Assembly: GCA_947457325.1 (NCBI GenBank)
Contig: CANGVU010000011.1
Location: forward strand, 1-12,841
Length of the DNA stretch: 12,841 nt
Reading direction: 5' to 3'
Origin: Flavobacteriales bacterium
Lineage (GTDB): Bacteria > Bacteroidota > Bacteroidia > Flavobacteriales_D > Sanyastnellaceae
A program made the translations under genes and the position numbers. Under the pieces are notes generated by a model that was given only the letters and a program-made list of their open reading frames with translations, did not search any database and was not told where the DNA came from. Positions 5,053 to 12,840 of the stretch are shown here, in pieces. The first letter of the stretch is position 1. Each line of letters starts with the position of its first letter.

Positions 5053-5081
5053 CTCTTTCCCGCTCTGTTTCCCTATCTTTG
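5053..5081 (+). promoter_or_regulatory. aspS promoter: perfect -7 box preceded by a repeat-derived segment
   Basis: TATCTTTG (5074-5081) matches TAnnTTTG at every fixed base, 18 bases before the aspS ATG, giving a leader of about 14 bases. The 17 bases at 5053-5069 (CTCTTTCCCGCTCTGTT) are identical to 1714-1730 in repeat R1. A clear -33 TTG is not visible. Confidence 0.55.
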
Positions 5082-5099
5082 TTCCTCAAAATTTTTACC

Positions 5100-6845
5100 A
5101 TGCATCGTTCTCATACCTGCGGTGAACTCCGCGCACAACATATCGGTCAAACCGTTACCCTCAGCGGTTGGGTACAACGCAGCCGCGATCTAGGCGGTAT
5201 GACTTTCGTCGATCTTCGCGATAGATACGGCATTACCCAACTCGCCTTCAACATGGAAACCCATGAAGCCCTCTGCCTAGAAGCCAGAAAATGGGGCCGC
5301 GAATTTGTCATAAAAGCCACCGGAACCGTCATCGAACGTCATTCCAAAAATGCACAAATGCCAACGGGCGATATCGAGATTCAAGTCACCTCTTTTGAAC
5401 TCCTCAACGCCTCCAAAACCCCTCCCTTCACCATCGAAGACGAGAGCGACGGCGGCGATGACTTGCGCATGCAATGGCGCTTCCTCGACCTGCGCAGAAA
5501 TCCACTCAAGAACAACCTGATGCTCCGCCACCGCATGGGCATCGTGGCCAGAAATTTCCTGGACCAACAAGGTTTCTTGGAAATCGAAACGCCGTATTTG
5601 ATCAAATCAACGCCTGAAGGTGCACGCGATTTTGTGGTGCCCAGCAGAATGAATCCCGGTCAGTTTTATGCCTTGCCGCAATCGCCTCAAACCTTCAAGC
5701 AATTGTTGATGGTGAGCGGTTATGATCGATATTATCAAATTGTTCGTTGCTTCCGCGATGAAGATTTGCGCGCCGACCGTCAACCGGAATTTACACAGAT
5801 CGACTGCGAGATGGCCTTTGTCGAACAACAAGACATCTTGAACATGTTCGAAGGTTTGGTCAAAACCTTGTTCCGCGATGTGAAAGGAGTAGAGTTGGAG
5901 AATGTTCCCCACATGACCTACGCCGATGCCATGCAATACTATGGTTCGGACAAACCAGATGTGCGTTTTGACATGAAGTTCAACGACCTTTCGCCATTGA
6001 TGCAGAACAAAGGCTTCCAAGTCTTTGACGCTGCGCAATGTGTATTGGGCATCGTGGCCAAAGGGGCAGGAAATTATACCAGAAAACAATTGGATGAATT
6101 GACCGACTGGGTCAAGCGTCCTCAAATTGGCGCCAAAGGTTTGGTCTATTGCCTTTGTCAAACCGAAGGAGCTTTCAAGTCTTCAGTAGATAAGTTTTAC
6201 AACCAAGACCAATGGAAAGAGATCGCTGCGCAAATGGGCGCGGAAGAAGGCGATTTGATTTTGATTCTTTCAGGAGATTTGCATACGACAAGAAAACAAT
6301 TGGGCGAGTTGCGCTTGCACATGGGTAACCTTTTGGGATTGAGAAATCCTGAAGTGTTCAAACCCCTATGGGTAGTGGACTTCCCATTGGTGGAATGGAA
6401 TGAAGAAGCGCAACGTTGGTTTGCCATGCACCATCCATTCACCTCACCCAAGCCAGAGCATATTGACTTATTGGACAACGATCCAGGCGCAGTGAACGCC
6501 AACGCCTATGACTTTGTCATCAACGGTGTTGAAGTGGGTGGAGGATCTATTCGTATCCACGACAGAAATGTACAAGCCAGAATGTTTGACCTCTTGGGCT
6601 TCACGCCTGAGGAGGCCCAGGCGCAATTTGGATTTTTATTGAATGCCTTTGAATATGGTGCTCCACCGCACGGTGGAATTGCATTCGGTTTTGACCGCTT
6701 GTGTTCTTTGTTCGGTGGTTCCGATAGCATCCGTGATTTCATAGCTTTCCCCAAAAACAACAGCGGAAGAGATGTGATGATAGATGCGCCATCGGTCATT
6801 GATCAAAAGCAATTGGACGAGTTGTCCATTGACGTAAAGGCATAA
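5100..6845 (+). CDS. aspS: Aspartyl-tRNA synthetase (AspRS)
   Basis: Charges tRNA(Asp) with aspartate in the cytosol. The ATG at 5100 is chosen over an in-frame TTG at 5079 because family homology begins at [10 protein letters not shown] and the TTG lies in the -7 box. It has 581 residues, the normal bacterial length. Domains: OB-fold anticodon-binding domain (about 1-110), class II catalytic core with motif 1 '[10 protein letters not shown]' (158-167), motif 2 '[18 protein letters not shown]' (218-235) and motif 3 '[10 protein letters not shown]' (525-534), with the bacterial insertion (GAD-type) domain between motifs 2 and 3. Leu31 and Lys83 match the discriminating type rather than the His/Gly pair of non-discriminating Pseudomonas AspRS. 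The stop overlaps the next start (TAATG). Leucine codons switch sharply from CTC/CTG/CTA to TTG near base 5575. Confidence 0.97.
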   Translation: MHRSHTCGELRAQHIGQTVTLSGWVQRSRDLGGMTFVDLRDRYGITQLAFNMETHEALCLEARKWGREFVIKATGTVIERHSKNAQMPTGDIEIQVTSFELLNASKTPPFTIEDESDGGDDLRMQWRFLDLRRNPLKNNLMLRHRMGIVARNFLDQQGFLEIETPYLIKSTPEGARDFVVPSRMNPGQFYALPQSPQTFKQLLMVSGYDRYYQIVRCFRDEDLRADRQPEFTQIDCEMAFVEQQDILNMFEGLVKTLFRDVKGVELENVPHMTYADAMQYYGSDKPDVRFDMKFNDLSPLMQNKGFQVFDAAQCVLGIVAKGAGNYTRKQLDELTDWVKRPQIGAKGLVYCLCQTEGAFKSSVDKFYNQDQWKEIAAQMGAEEGDLILILSGDLHTTRKQLGELRLHMGNLLGLRNPEVFKPLWVVDFPLVEWNEEAQRWFAMHHPFTSPKPEHIDLLDNDPGAVNANAYDFVINGVEVGGGSIRIHDRNVQARMFDLLGFTPEEAQAQFGFLLNAFEYGAPPHGGIAFGFDRLCSLFGGSDSIRDFIAFPKNNSGRDVMIDAPSVIDQKQLDELSIDVKA

Positions 6846-7585
6846 TGGATAAAGTACTGTCACCGGTTTATTTTGTTTACAAACTATGGATTGGTGCAGT
6901 CTTTTGGAGCACGTTGTTGGCATTGTTTCCTTTTTTTTGGATATTGTTGTACAATAAAACAACCTATCCTCAAGCTTTCCAACTCAAACGTTTTTGGTCA
7001 TGGTTGATTAGAACTTTGATTTTTTGTCCTGTTGTTGTAAAGAACAAAGAGAAATTTCCAAGTCAGCCCTTTATTGTCACCAGCAACCACATCAGTTATC
7101 TGGATACGGTGTTTATGTATGCCTTGTTGGATCGCTATTTTTTATTCATTGGGAAAGCAGAGTTGCTCAAGTGGCCCTTGTTTTCATTGTTCTTTAAAAA
7201 ACAAGATATACCCGTGCACAGAGGAAATCCCAGAGAAGCTTTTTTGTCATTGCAATTGGCTGGAGACGCCTTGCAGCGTGGAGCGAACATTGCCATTTAT
7301 CCTGAAGGAACCATACCCGATGAGGCCCCTGAGATGCGAACCTTCAAGACAGGAGCATTTAAGTTGGCTATTGCGCAGCAAGTGCCTGTTGTTCCCATTG
7401 TTTGGCACAACAACCATCAGGTCATGTTGGATCCATCAAAATTATTTTCTTATTCATTGCCCAGAAGGATAAGGGCGACCGTGTTAGATCCTATTTCAAC
7501 AATTGGTTTGACAGAAGCAGATGTTGTAAGTTTGCGGGACCAAGTATTTGGAAAAATTCAAGAATGTTTGAAAAATGAAGATTGA
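6845..7585 (+). CDS. plsC: 1-acyl-sn-glycerol-3-phosphate acyltransferase (PlsC family)
   Basis: A 246-residue membrane-associated acyltransferase that by family adds an acyl chain to lysophosphatidic acid in phospholipid synthesis. An N-terminal hydrophobic segment (about 14-36) is followed by the motif I block N81-HISYLD-87 (catalytic HxxxxD), motif II 'VHRG' (124-127), motif III 'YPEGT' (152-156) with 'FKTGA' after it, and motif IV 'VPVVPI' (180-185). All catalytic positions are present and the length is normal. It overlaps aspS by one base and gatC by eleven, so all three are probably translated from one mRNA. A lysophospholipid or other acyl acceptor is possible, as PlsC-like enzymes vary in substrate. 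Confidence 0.92.
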   Translation: MDKVLSPVYFVYKLWIGAVFWSTLLALFPFFWILLYNKTTYPQAFQLKRFWSWLIRTLIFCPVVVKNKEKFPSQPFIVTSNHISYLDTVFMYALLDRYFLFIGKAELLKWPLFSLFFKKQDIPVHRGNPREAFLSLQLAGDALQRGANIAIYPEGTIPDEAPEMRTFKTGAFKLAIAQQVPVVPIVWHNNHQVMLDPSKLFSYSLPRRIRATVLDPISTIGLTEADVVSLRDQVFGKIQECLKNED

Positions 7586-7874
7586 TAAAGAAACAGTGGA
7601 TCGCCTGGCTGAATTGGCCAAGTTGGAGTTCAATGATGCAAGCAAAGAGGCCATGGTCAAGGATTTGACCAACATGCTTGATTTTATTGATCAACTCAAT
7701 GCATTGGATGTGGAAGGAGTTGAGCCACTCATCTTTGTCAATGAGCGCAACAACAACGTACTGCGTGAGGACAAGATTGAACATCCCATCACCCAAGCAG
7801 AGGCTTTGAAGAATGCGCCGCAGAAGGACATGTATTATTTCCGCGTGCCCAAAGTAATTGGTCAAAGTGAGTAA
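7575..7874 (+). CDS. gatC: Asp-tRNA(Asn)/Glu-tRNA(Gln) amidotransferase subunit C
   Basis: A 99-residue GatC, the small clamp subunit of the GatCAB complex that converts mischarged Glu-tRNA(Gln) or Asp-tRNA(Asn) to the amide form. The sequence has the family pattern: 'LAELAKLEFND' at the start, 'LTNMLDFIDQLNALDVEGVEPL' in the middle, 'LREDKIEH', and the terminal 'LKNAPQKDMYYFRVPKVIG'. The ATG lies inside the end of plsC (overlap 7575-7585), which implies translational coupling. gatA and gatB are not in the window, which is normal for Bacteroidota, where the subunits are scattered. The neighbouring AspRS looks discriminating, so the complex probably serves tRNA(Gln). Confidence 0.95.
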   Translation: MKIDKETVDRLAELAKLEFNDASKEAMVKDLTNMLDFIDQLNALDVEGVEPLIFVNERNNNVLREDKIEHPITQAEALKNAPQKDMYYFRVPKVIGQSE

Positions 7875-7911
7875 AGTGACTTCGGTTGCTGTTGTTGAAG
7901 AGAAAGTGTTT

Positions 7912-7919
7912 GATATTTG
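7912..7919 (+). promoter_or_regulatory. Possible -7 box for the bacilliredoxin gene
   Basis: GATATTTG matches 5 of 6 fixed bases of TAnnTTTG and lies 17 bases before the ATG at 7937. TTG triplets stand at 7886-7888 and 7892-7894, on either side of the ideal distance. The gene could equally be read through from gatC, 62 bases upstream. Confidence 0.3.
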
Positions 7920-7936
7920 TAAAAAATTAAAGTAAA

Positions 7937-8350
7937 ATGTATCCTCCAGAGTTAGTAGCACCAATGCGTGCGGAATTAGATCAATTGGGATTTGAGCAAA
8001 CCATGACCGTAGAGTCAGTTGACGAAGCGGTGAACACAACAGGTACGGTATTGATGGTCTTGAATTCAGTATGTGGTTGTGCTGCAGGAAGCATGCGTCC
8101 AGGTGTGAGAAAGTCATTGGAAGGCGCAGCCAAAAAGCCAGGGAAAATGGTTTCTTCCTTTGCGGGTGTTGATAGAGACGCCGTTGTGAGAGCCAGACAG
8201 TACATGTTGCCTTATCCGCCATCTTCACCAAGCATTGCCTTGTTCAAAGACGGCAAGTTGATGCACATGGTAGAGCGTCATCACATTGAAGGCAGAACGG
8301 CTGATATGATTGCGGAACACCTCAAAATGGTGTACGAAGAGTTTTGTTAA
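7937..8350 (+). CDS. BrxA/BrxB-family bacilliredoxin (YphP/YqiW, DUF1094)
   Basis: A 137-residue thioredoxin-fold protein beginning MYPPELVAPMRAEL. The active site is the family's C-G-C motif, Cys46-Gly-Cys48, in 'NSVCGCAAGSMRPG'. 'YPPSSPSIALFKDGKL' carries the cis-proline loop, and 'MVERHHIEGR' is also typical. The last residue is Cys137. In Bacillus these proteins remove bacillithiol from protein cysteines after oxidative stress; the thiol used in this organism is unknown. The length is that of the family. It follows gatC by 62 bases with a possible own promoter, and a strong terminator ends the unit. Confidence 0.93.
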   Translation: MYPPELVAPMRAELDQLGFEQTMTVESVDEAVNTTGTVLMVLNSVCGCAAGSMRPGVRKSLEGAAKKPGKMVSSFAGVDRDAVVRARQYMLPYPPSSPSIALFKDGKLMHMVERHHIEGRTADMIAEHLKMVYEEFC

Positions 8351-8372
8351 ATAAGACAACACTGAAATAACT

Positions 8373-8397
8373 AAAATCGACCTCGGTCGATTTTTTT
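8373..8397 (+). terminator. Rho-independent terminator after the bacilliredoxin gene
   Basis: The stem AAAATCGAC (8373-8381 region) pairs with GTCGATTTT around a CTCG loop, followed by a run of seven T ending at 8397. It lies 23 bases after the stop codon, so it is in the right place to end the aspS-plsC-gatC-bacilliredoxin transcript. Confidence 0.85.
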
Positions 8398-8428
8398 GTG
8401 GATAAAGTGTTAATAAGCACTATCTTTG
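8395..8428 (+). promoter_or_regulatory. Promoter of the RhlE-type helicase gene
   Basis: TTTG (8395-8398), the end of the terminator's T-run, may serve as the -33 element. TATCTTTG (8421-8428) is a perfect -7 box 22 bases later, slightly wider than usual. The start would be near 8433, giving a leader of about 104 bases before the ATG at 8537. Confidence 0.55.
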
Positions 8429-8432
8429 CCAA

Positions 8433-8536
8433 GAATTAATTGTACGGCTACGATTTCTTTTTTTTGTTTTCCGAGTAAATGATACGGATAGAATCAGGAA
8501 GAAGTTGTTATAACTCGGACAGCAAAAAAAATTATT
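8433..8536 (+). other. Long 5' leader of the helicase mRNA with a closing stem
   Basis: The leader holds a run of eight T (8458-8465) and a 7-bp inverted repeat TCCGAGT (8470-8476) / ACTCGGA (8513-8519) that would enclose 36 bases, followed by an A-rich stretch up to the ATG. No known riboswitch is recognised. Long leaders are common in cold-regulated helicase genes of other bacteria, so regulation at this level is plausible but inferred. Confidence 0.35.
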
Positions 8537-10045
8537 ATGAAATCATTTGAAGAGCTAGGACTAGATACGTCTATCCTAAAGGCATTGAAAGATGCGGGAT
8601 ATGAAAATCCCACCCCAGTGCAAGAAGGAACCATTGAGTGGGCCATTGAGGGCCACGATGTTTTGGGCTGCGCCCAGACAGGTACCGGAAAAACAGCAGC
8701 ATTTACCTTGCCCATTTTGCATTGCTTGGCCAATCGCCAAGACAAGGGCATCAAGGCATTGGTATTGGCACCAACCCGTGAGTTGGCCATGCAAATTGGA
8801 TCGTCACTGCGCGATTATTCGAAGTACATGCGTGTAAGACACACCGTAATCTATGGTGGTGTTTCAGCTTATGAGCAAATCAAAAATTTGCGTCGTGGCG
8901 TAGATGTTTTGATTGCTACCCCAGGTCGTTTGTTGGACTTGCACAACCAAGGTCATGTCAATTTGAGCAAAGTAGAGTTTTTGGTTTTGGATGAAGCGGA
9001 TCGCATGTTGGACATGGGATTCATTCATGACATCAAGACCATCGAGTCTTTGTGTGCGGAGAAAAAACAAACATTGTTTTTCTCTGCAACGATGCCACCG
9101 GATGTTCGCAAATTGGCCATGGGAATTTTGAATGATCCCAAGCAATTGGATATCGCACCAGCAGAGCAACGTGTAGACAGCATTGAGCAAGAGATGGTGA
9201 TTTTGCGCAGAGACCGCAAGCGCGCCATGTTAACGCAGTGGTTGGATGAGAATACAGAGGGTCAAGTGTTGATCTTTACCAAAACCAAGCGCGGTGCGGA
9301 TCGTGTTGAAGAAGATTTGCAAGAGCAAGGATACCGCGCGGTAGCGATCCATGGTGACAAGAGTCAAGGAGCAAGAACACGTGCCTTGGGTGATTTCAAG
9401 AGAAACAAGTCTAGAATTTTGGTTGCAACAGATGTGGCATCAAGAGGTATTGATGTTGATCAATTGCCTTTTGTGATCAACTTTGATATGCCTGAGAATG
9501 CAGAAACTTACGTGCACAGAATTGGCCGTACGGGAAGAGCTGGAGCAAAAGGTAAAGCAATTTCTTTTTGTTGTGAGGATGACCGTGATATATTGCACGA
9601 AATTGAGAAGCATTTAAATTTAGAAATAAATAAAAATACAGAACATCCTTTCGTACTTTCGGAGAGAGATTTGGCGGATGTTTTAGAAAAGCCCACGCGT
9701 GGTGGTGGTAGAAGCGGAGGACCAAGCAGAGGTTACAAAGGAAATAGCGGACGTCGTGGTTTCGGCGGCGGCGGTGGCGGAAGAAGAAATGATTCTCGTG
9801 GTGGTGGAAGTCGTGGAAATGACAGCCGCGGAGAATACAGAGGTGGTGGAGAAACACGTTCAGATAATAGAGGAGAAGGAAGAACTGAGAATAGAAGTGA
9901 AGGAAGATCAGAAACAAGCGGAAATCGCGGCGGTTCTGGTTATGGATCTAGCAGAGGTGGTGGATACGGTGGAGGAAAGTCTAAATCAAGTTCATCAAGC
10001 AGTTCAGGTGTGAAGAAAAAGTTTTTTAGTGGAGCAAAAAAATAA
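8537..10045 (+). CDS. rhlE: RhlE-type DEAD-box RNA helicase with Arg/Gly-rich tail
   Basis: An ATP-dependent RNA helicase of 502 residues. All core motifs are visible: Q motif 'GYENPTPVQ', motif I 'AQTGTGKT' (46-53), Ia 'PTRELAMQ', Ib 'TPGRLLD', motif II D152EAD155, motif III S183AT185, motif IV 'VLIFTKTKRGA', motif V 'VATDVASRGIDVDQLP' and motif VI H327RIGRTGR334. 'RMLDMGFIHDIK' and 'IHGDKSQGARTRAL' place it with RhlE rather than DeaD or SrmB. Residues ~386-502 are a low-complexity tail rich in Gly, Arg, Ser and Asn with RGGG and RGN repeats, a Ser run and a basic end, as in RNA-binding tails of such helicases. It probably acts in ribosome assembly or mRNA turnover, especially in the cold. 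The desaturase gene follows by 17 bases. Confidence 0.93.
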   Translation: MKSFEELGLDTSILKALKDAGYENPTPVQEGTIEWAIEGHDVLGCAQTGTGKTAAFTLPILHCLANRQDKGIKALVLAPTRELAMQIGSSLRDYSKYMRVRHTVIYGGVSAYEQIKNLRRGVDVLIATPGRLLDLHNQGHVNLSKVEFLVLDEADRMLDMGFIHDIKTIESLCAEKKQTLFFSATMPPDVRKLAMGILNDPKQLDIAPAEQRVDSIEQEMVILRRDRKRAMLTQWLDENTEGQVLIFTKTKRGADRVEEDLQEQGYRAVAIHGDKSQGARTRALGDFKRNKSRILVATDVASRGIDVDQLPFVINFDMPENAETYVHRIGRTGRAGAKGKAISFCCEDDRDILHEIEKHLNLEINKNTEHPFVLSERDLADVLEKPTRGGGRSGGPSRGYKGNSGRRGFGGGGGGRRNDSRGGGSRGNDSRGEYRGGGETRSDNRGEGRTENRSEGRSETSGNRGGSGYGSSRGGGYGGGKSKSSSSSSSGVKKKFFSGAKK

Positions 10046-10062
10046 TTGATTAAACCAGTTCA

Positions 10063-11124
10063 ATGAGCAAGTTTACGTACAACCAAGAAAGTCATCCTTT
10101 TTTTGATAAGTTGCAGCAGAAGGTGTATGCTTATTTTGAGGATAACAAAATTGAAATGACCGGCGGTCCAAGGATATGGCTAAAAGCCATGATCTACATC
10201 GCTTTGGCCATTCTCAATTATTGGTTGATGCTTTGGGTGGTACCAATTGGTTGGTGGAGTGTTTTGCTTTGCATCAGCATGGGTGGTATGTTGGCTGCAA
10301 TTGGTTTTAATGTCATGCATGATGGTGCACATGGTGCTTTTTCCAAGCATGAATGGGTAAACAATATCATGGGTTTTAGTCTAAACTTTATGGGCGGTGA
10401 TGTAAATCTTTGGAAAATCAAACACAATTTGATTCACCATAGTTTCACCAACGTGGAAGGTTTAGATGACGACATTGATGTTGAACCTTATTTGCGTACC
10501 AACCCGCATCAAGAGTACAAGAAAATGCACCGTTTCCAACATTTGTATGTGACGTTTTTCTATGCTTTGACCTATTTGAACTGGATCTTCTTTGCAGATT
10601 TTGAGAAGTATTTTACCAATAAAGTAGGTGATGTGAAGTTTAGAAAACTGAGCACCAAAGCCCATATTTCTTTTTGGTTCGGTAAGGTAGGATTCATTTT
10701 CTTGGCCATTGTATTGCCCATTATCATTGTTGGTTTTTGGAAAGCTTTGGTTGGATTTTTAATTGCCAGTTTCGCATGCGGTGTTCTTTTGGCCTTGGTC
10801 TTTCAAGTAGCGCACGTTGTTGAAGAGACCAGTTTCTTATCAGCAGATGAAAAGAAAACGGACATAGAATGGGCGGTAACACAATTGAATGGAACGGCGA
10901 ACTTTTCTACAAAGAACCCGCTTATGTTGTTCTTGACGGGCGGTTTGAACCACCAAATTGAGCACCATTTGTTCCCTCGAATTTCTCACATTCACTACCC
11001 ACAGATCAGCAAGATTGTGAAAGAGACTTGTGCCGAATTTGGTGTACAATACCACGAGTACAAGTCCTTTATTTCAGCAGTGTCCTCTCATTATGGACAT
11101 TTGCGTAAGATGGGAATTGCATAG
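10063..11124 (+). CDS. Membrane fatty-acid (acyl-CoA/acyl-lipid) desaturase
   Basis: A 353-residue integral-membrane di-iron desaturase. It shows the three histidine boxes: H86DGAH90, H121NLIHH126 and the Q298IEHH302 form of the third box. Hydrophobic spans lie at about 42-60, 64-82, 161-178 and 207-250. The Q-x-x-H-H third box is that of front-end and related acyl-lipid desaturases, but there is no cytochrome b5 domain, so electrons must come from a separate ferredoxin or reductase. The position of the new double bond cannot be read from the sequence. The gene lies 17 bases after the helicase, so the two are probably co-transcribed. A helicase and a desaturase together fit a cold-adaptation unit, which is inference. 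A strong terminator follows. Confidence 0.93.
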   Translation: MSKFTYNQESHPFFDKLQQKVYAYFEDNKIEMTGGPRIWLKAMIYIALAILNYWLMLWVVPIGWWSVLLCISMGGMLAAIGFNVMHDGAHGAFSKHEWVNNIMGFSLNFMGGDVNLWKIKHNLIHHSFTNVEGLDDDIDVEPYLRTNPHQEYKKMHRFQHLYVTFFYALTYLNWIFFADFEKYFTNKVGDVKFRKLSTKAHISFWFGKVGFIFLAIVLPIIIVGFWKALVGFLIASFACGVLLALVFQVAHVVEETSFLSADEKKTDIEWAVTQLNGTANFSTKNPLMLFLTGGLNHQIEHHLFPRISHIHYPQISKIVKETCAEFGVQYHEYKSFISAVSSHYGHLRKMGIA

Positions 11125-11140
11125 TATTTTAGTACAAAAT

Positions 11141-11167
11141 AAAAAGCCGGCTTCAAGCCGGCTTTTT
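11141..11167. terminator. Bidirectional terminator between desaturase and hppD
   Basis: A perfect 12-bp stem, AAAAAGCCGGCT / AGCCGGCTTTTT, with a TCA loop. Because the stem starts with A-run and ends with T-run, it works as an intrinsic terminator on both strands. It lies between the convergent stop codons at 11124 and 11185. Confidence 0.93.
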
Positions 11168-11184
11168 ATATTCAGGGAGCTGAG

Positions 11185-12324
11185 TTACAAAGTACCTCTG
11201 CGCTCTTGCTCGCGCTCAATGGATTCAAACAAAGCTTTGAAATTGCCCTTACCAAAACTTTGTGCACCCTTTCTCTGGATGATCTCAAAAAACATAGTGG
11301 GTCTGTCCAATACAGGTTTGGTAAACAACTGCAACAAGTATCCTTCATCATCACGGTCAATCAAAATACCCAACTCTTTCAAAGGAGCCAAGTCCTCATC
11401 GATTTGACCTACACGATCCAATACGTCGTCGTAATAAGTAGGGGGGACATATAGAAATTCAACGCCACCCGCTTTTAGTCTTTTCACGGTTTCGATGATA
11501 TTGTCTGTAGCAACAGCAATGTGCTGCACGCCCGCTCCATTGTAAAAATCGATATACTCTTCAATTTGACTCTTCTTGCGACCCTCCGCAGGCTCGTTGA
11601 TGGGGAATTTGATTCTTCCGTTGCCATTGGCCATAACCTTACTCATCAAGGCTGTGTATTCTGTACTGATGTCCTTATCGTCGAAACTGACCAGTTGCGT
11701 AAAGCCCATGACTTTGGCATAAAAATCAACCCAAGTATTCATTTCATTCCAACCCACATTGCCCACCATGTGATCAATATAAAGCAAACCAGCATCTGTG
11801 GTTTCGAAATCAGTTTTCCAAGCTTGGTAACCAGGAAGGAAAACACCGTTGTAATTTTTTCTTTCGATGAAATAATGTAAGGTCTCTCCATAAGTATGAA
11901 TGGCAGAAATCACCACTTCGCCGTCGTTGTCCTTAAGAACAACGGGTTCCATATTGCTAACCGCGCCTCTTTGGGTTGTCTGTTCCCAGCTGTAGGTAGC
12001 ATCATCCACCCAAATCGCCACTACCTTAACACCATCACCATGCGCGTTGATGTGGGCATTGATTGGACCATCCTGTTGCAATGGAGAGGTCAATACCAAG
12101 CGAATTTTCCCTTGTTCCAAGACATAGGAAACACGGTCTTTTGAGCCGGTTTCCAAACCTGCATAGGCGACGGGTTTAAATCCCCAAGCGCTCATGTAAT
12201 AATAGGCTGCTTGTTTGGCGTTGCCTACGTACAATTCTACGTAATCTGTTCCCAAAAGGGGCAAAAAGTCTTGCGCGTTTTTAAAGACTTTTTCAAGTTT
12301 CAAAGATGTATTGTCTGTTATCAT
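11185..12324 (-). CDS. hppD: 4-hydroxyphenylpyruvate dioxygenase
   Basis: Converts 4-hydroxyphenylpyruvate to homogentisate in tyrosine breakdown, using Fe(II) and O2. The 379-residue protein has the two vicinal-oxygen-chelate halves of the family. The metal ligands are visible as His185 ('YIDHMVGNV'), His268 ('VQHIAVAT') and Glu347 ('MFFEIIQR'). The conserved C-terminal gate helix 'GAQSFGKGNFKALFESIE' ends the protein. The length is that of a complete enzyme. The ATG at 12322-12324 comes three bases after the hmgA stop codon, so the two are one operon with hmgA first. I see nothing abnormal. Confidence 0.97.
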   Translation of the reverse strand: MITDNTSLKLEKVFKNAQDFLPLLGTDYVELYVGNAKQAAYYYMSAWGFKPVAYAGLETGSKDRVSYVLEQGKIRLVLTSPLQQDGPINAHINAHGDGVKVVAIWVDDATYSWEQTTQRGAVSNMEPVVLKDNDGEVVISAIHTYGETLHYFIERKNYNGVFLPGYQAWKTDFETTDAGLLYIDHMVGNVGWNEMNTWVDFYAKVMGFTQLVSFDDKDISTEYTALMSKVMANGNGRIKFPINEPAEGRKKSQIEEYIDFYNGAGVQHIAVATDNIIETVKRLKAGGVEFLYVPPTYYDDVLDRVGQIDEDLAPLKELGILIDRDDEGYLLQLFTKPVLDRPTMFFEIIQRKGAQSFGKGNFKALFESIEREQERRGTL

Positions 12325-12327
12325 AAT

Positions 12328-12840
12328 TTATTTTTCTAACCAAGATTGTACATAGTTTTCTAAGCTCCAGTCAACAGCTTCTTGTGTCAATTGGAGTGGT
12401 TTAAAGGTGTCAACCATCACAGCCAATTCAAGGGTTTCTTTTTGACCAATACTGCGTTCGTATGCTCCCGGATGCGGACCATGCGGAATACCGCCGGGAT
12501 GCAAACTTAAAAATCCTTTTTCAACGTGATTTCTGCTCATAAAGTCACCATCCACATAATACAAGACTTCATCAGAATCAATGTTGCTGTGATTGTAAGG
12601 TGCAGGAATGGATTGAGGATGGTAATCGTAAAGACGCGGACAGAACGAACAAATGACAAAATTGCGCGCCTCAAAAGTTTGATGAATGGGCGGCGGCATG
12701 TGCACCCGTCCTGTGATGGGCTCAAAGTCATGGATAGAAAAAGCAAACGGATAATTGTATCCATCCCATCCAGCCACATCAAAAGGATGACTGGCATAAA
12801 TCAAGGTGTGCAATACTCCTTGTTTTTTAATTTTCATCGT
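12328..12840 (-). CDS. hmgA: Homogentisate 1,2-dioxygenase, C-terminal part (5' end outside window)
   Basis: Opens the aromatic ring of homogentisate, giving maleylacetoacetate. About 170 C-terminal residues are visible. The frame is still open at the window edge (a Thr codon precedes MKIKKQGVLHT), so the Met at 12837 is internal; the bacterial enzyme is usually about 385 residues. Family marks include 'HPFDVAGWDGYNYP', 'GRVHMPPPIHQTFE', 'FCPRLYDYHPQSIPAPY', 'HSNIDSDEVLYYV' and 'HPGGIPHGPHPG', which carry the cupin histidine and acidic iron ligands. It is directly upstream of hppD, the preceding step of the same pathway. The operon promoter lies outside the window. Confidence 0.95.
   Translation of the reverse strand, partial: TMKIKKQGVLHTLIYASHPFDVAGWDGYNYPFAFSIHDFEPITGRVHMPPPIHQTFEARNFVICSFCPRLYDYHPQSIPAPYNHSNIDSDEVLYYVDGDFMSRNHVEKGFLSLHPGGIPHGPHPGAYERSIGQKETLELAVMVDTFKPLQLTQEAVDWSLENYVQSWLEK

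Noticed and set aside
5079..5099. Alternative TTG start for aspS at 5079
   Set aside because: The extra seven residues are not family-like and the TTG lies within the TATCTTTG promoter box, so it would not be transcribed from that promoter.
4826..5101. 91-codon minus-strand frame between the ORF6N gene and aspS, considered as a transposase remnant
   Set aside because: The translation shows no HUH, DDE or other transposase motif, and the frame crosses the palindromes and the aspS promoter.
7491..8231. 246-codon minus-strand frame across plsC, gatC and the bacilliredoxin gene
   Set aside because: It overlaps three well-supported plus-strand genes and their intergenic gap; its Leu/His-rich translation looks like a shadow frame.
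9699..10013. 104-codon Val/Glu-rich plus-strand frame within the helicase tail
   Set aside because: It is a frame-shifted reading of the GGT/GGA/AGA-rich low-complexity tail; the helicase frame continues to a proper basic end.
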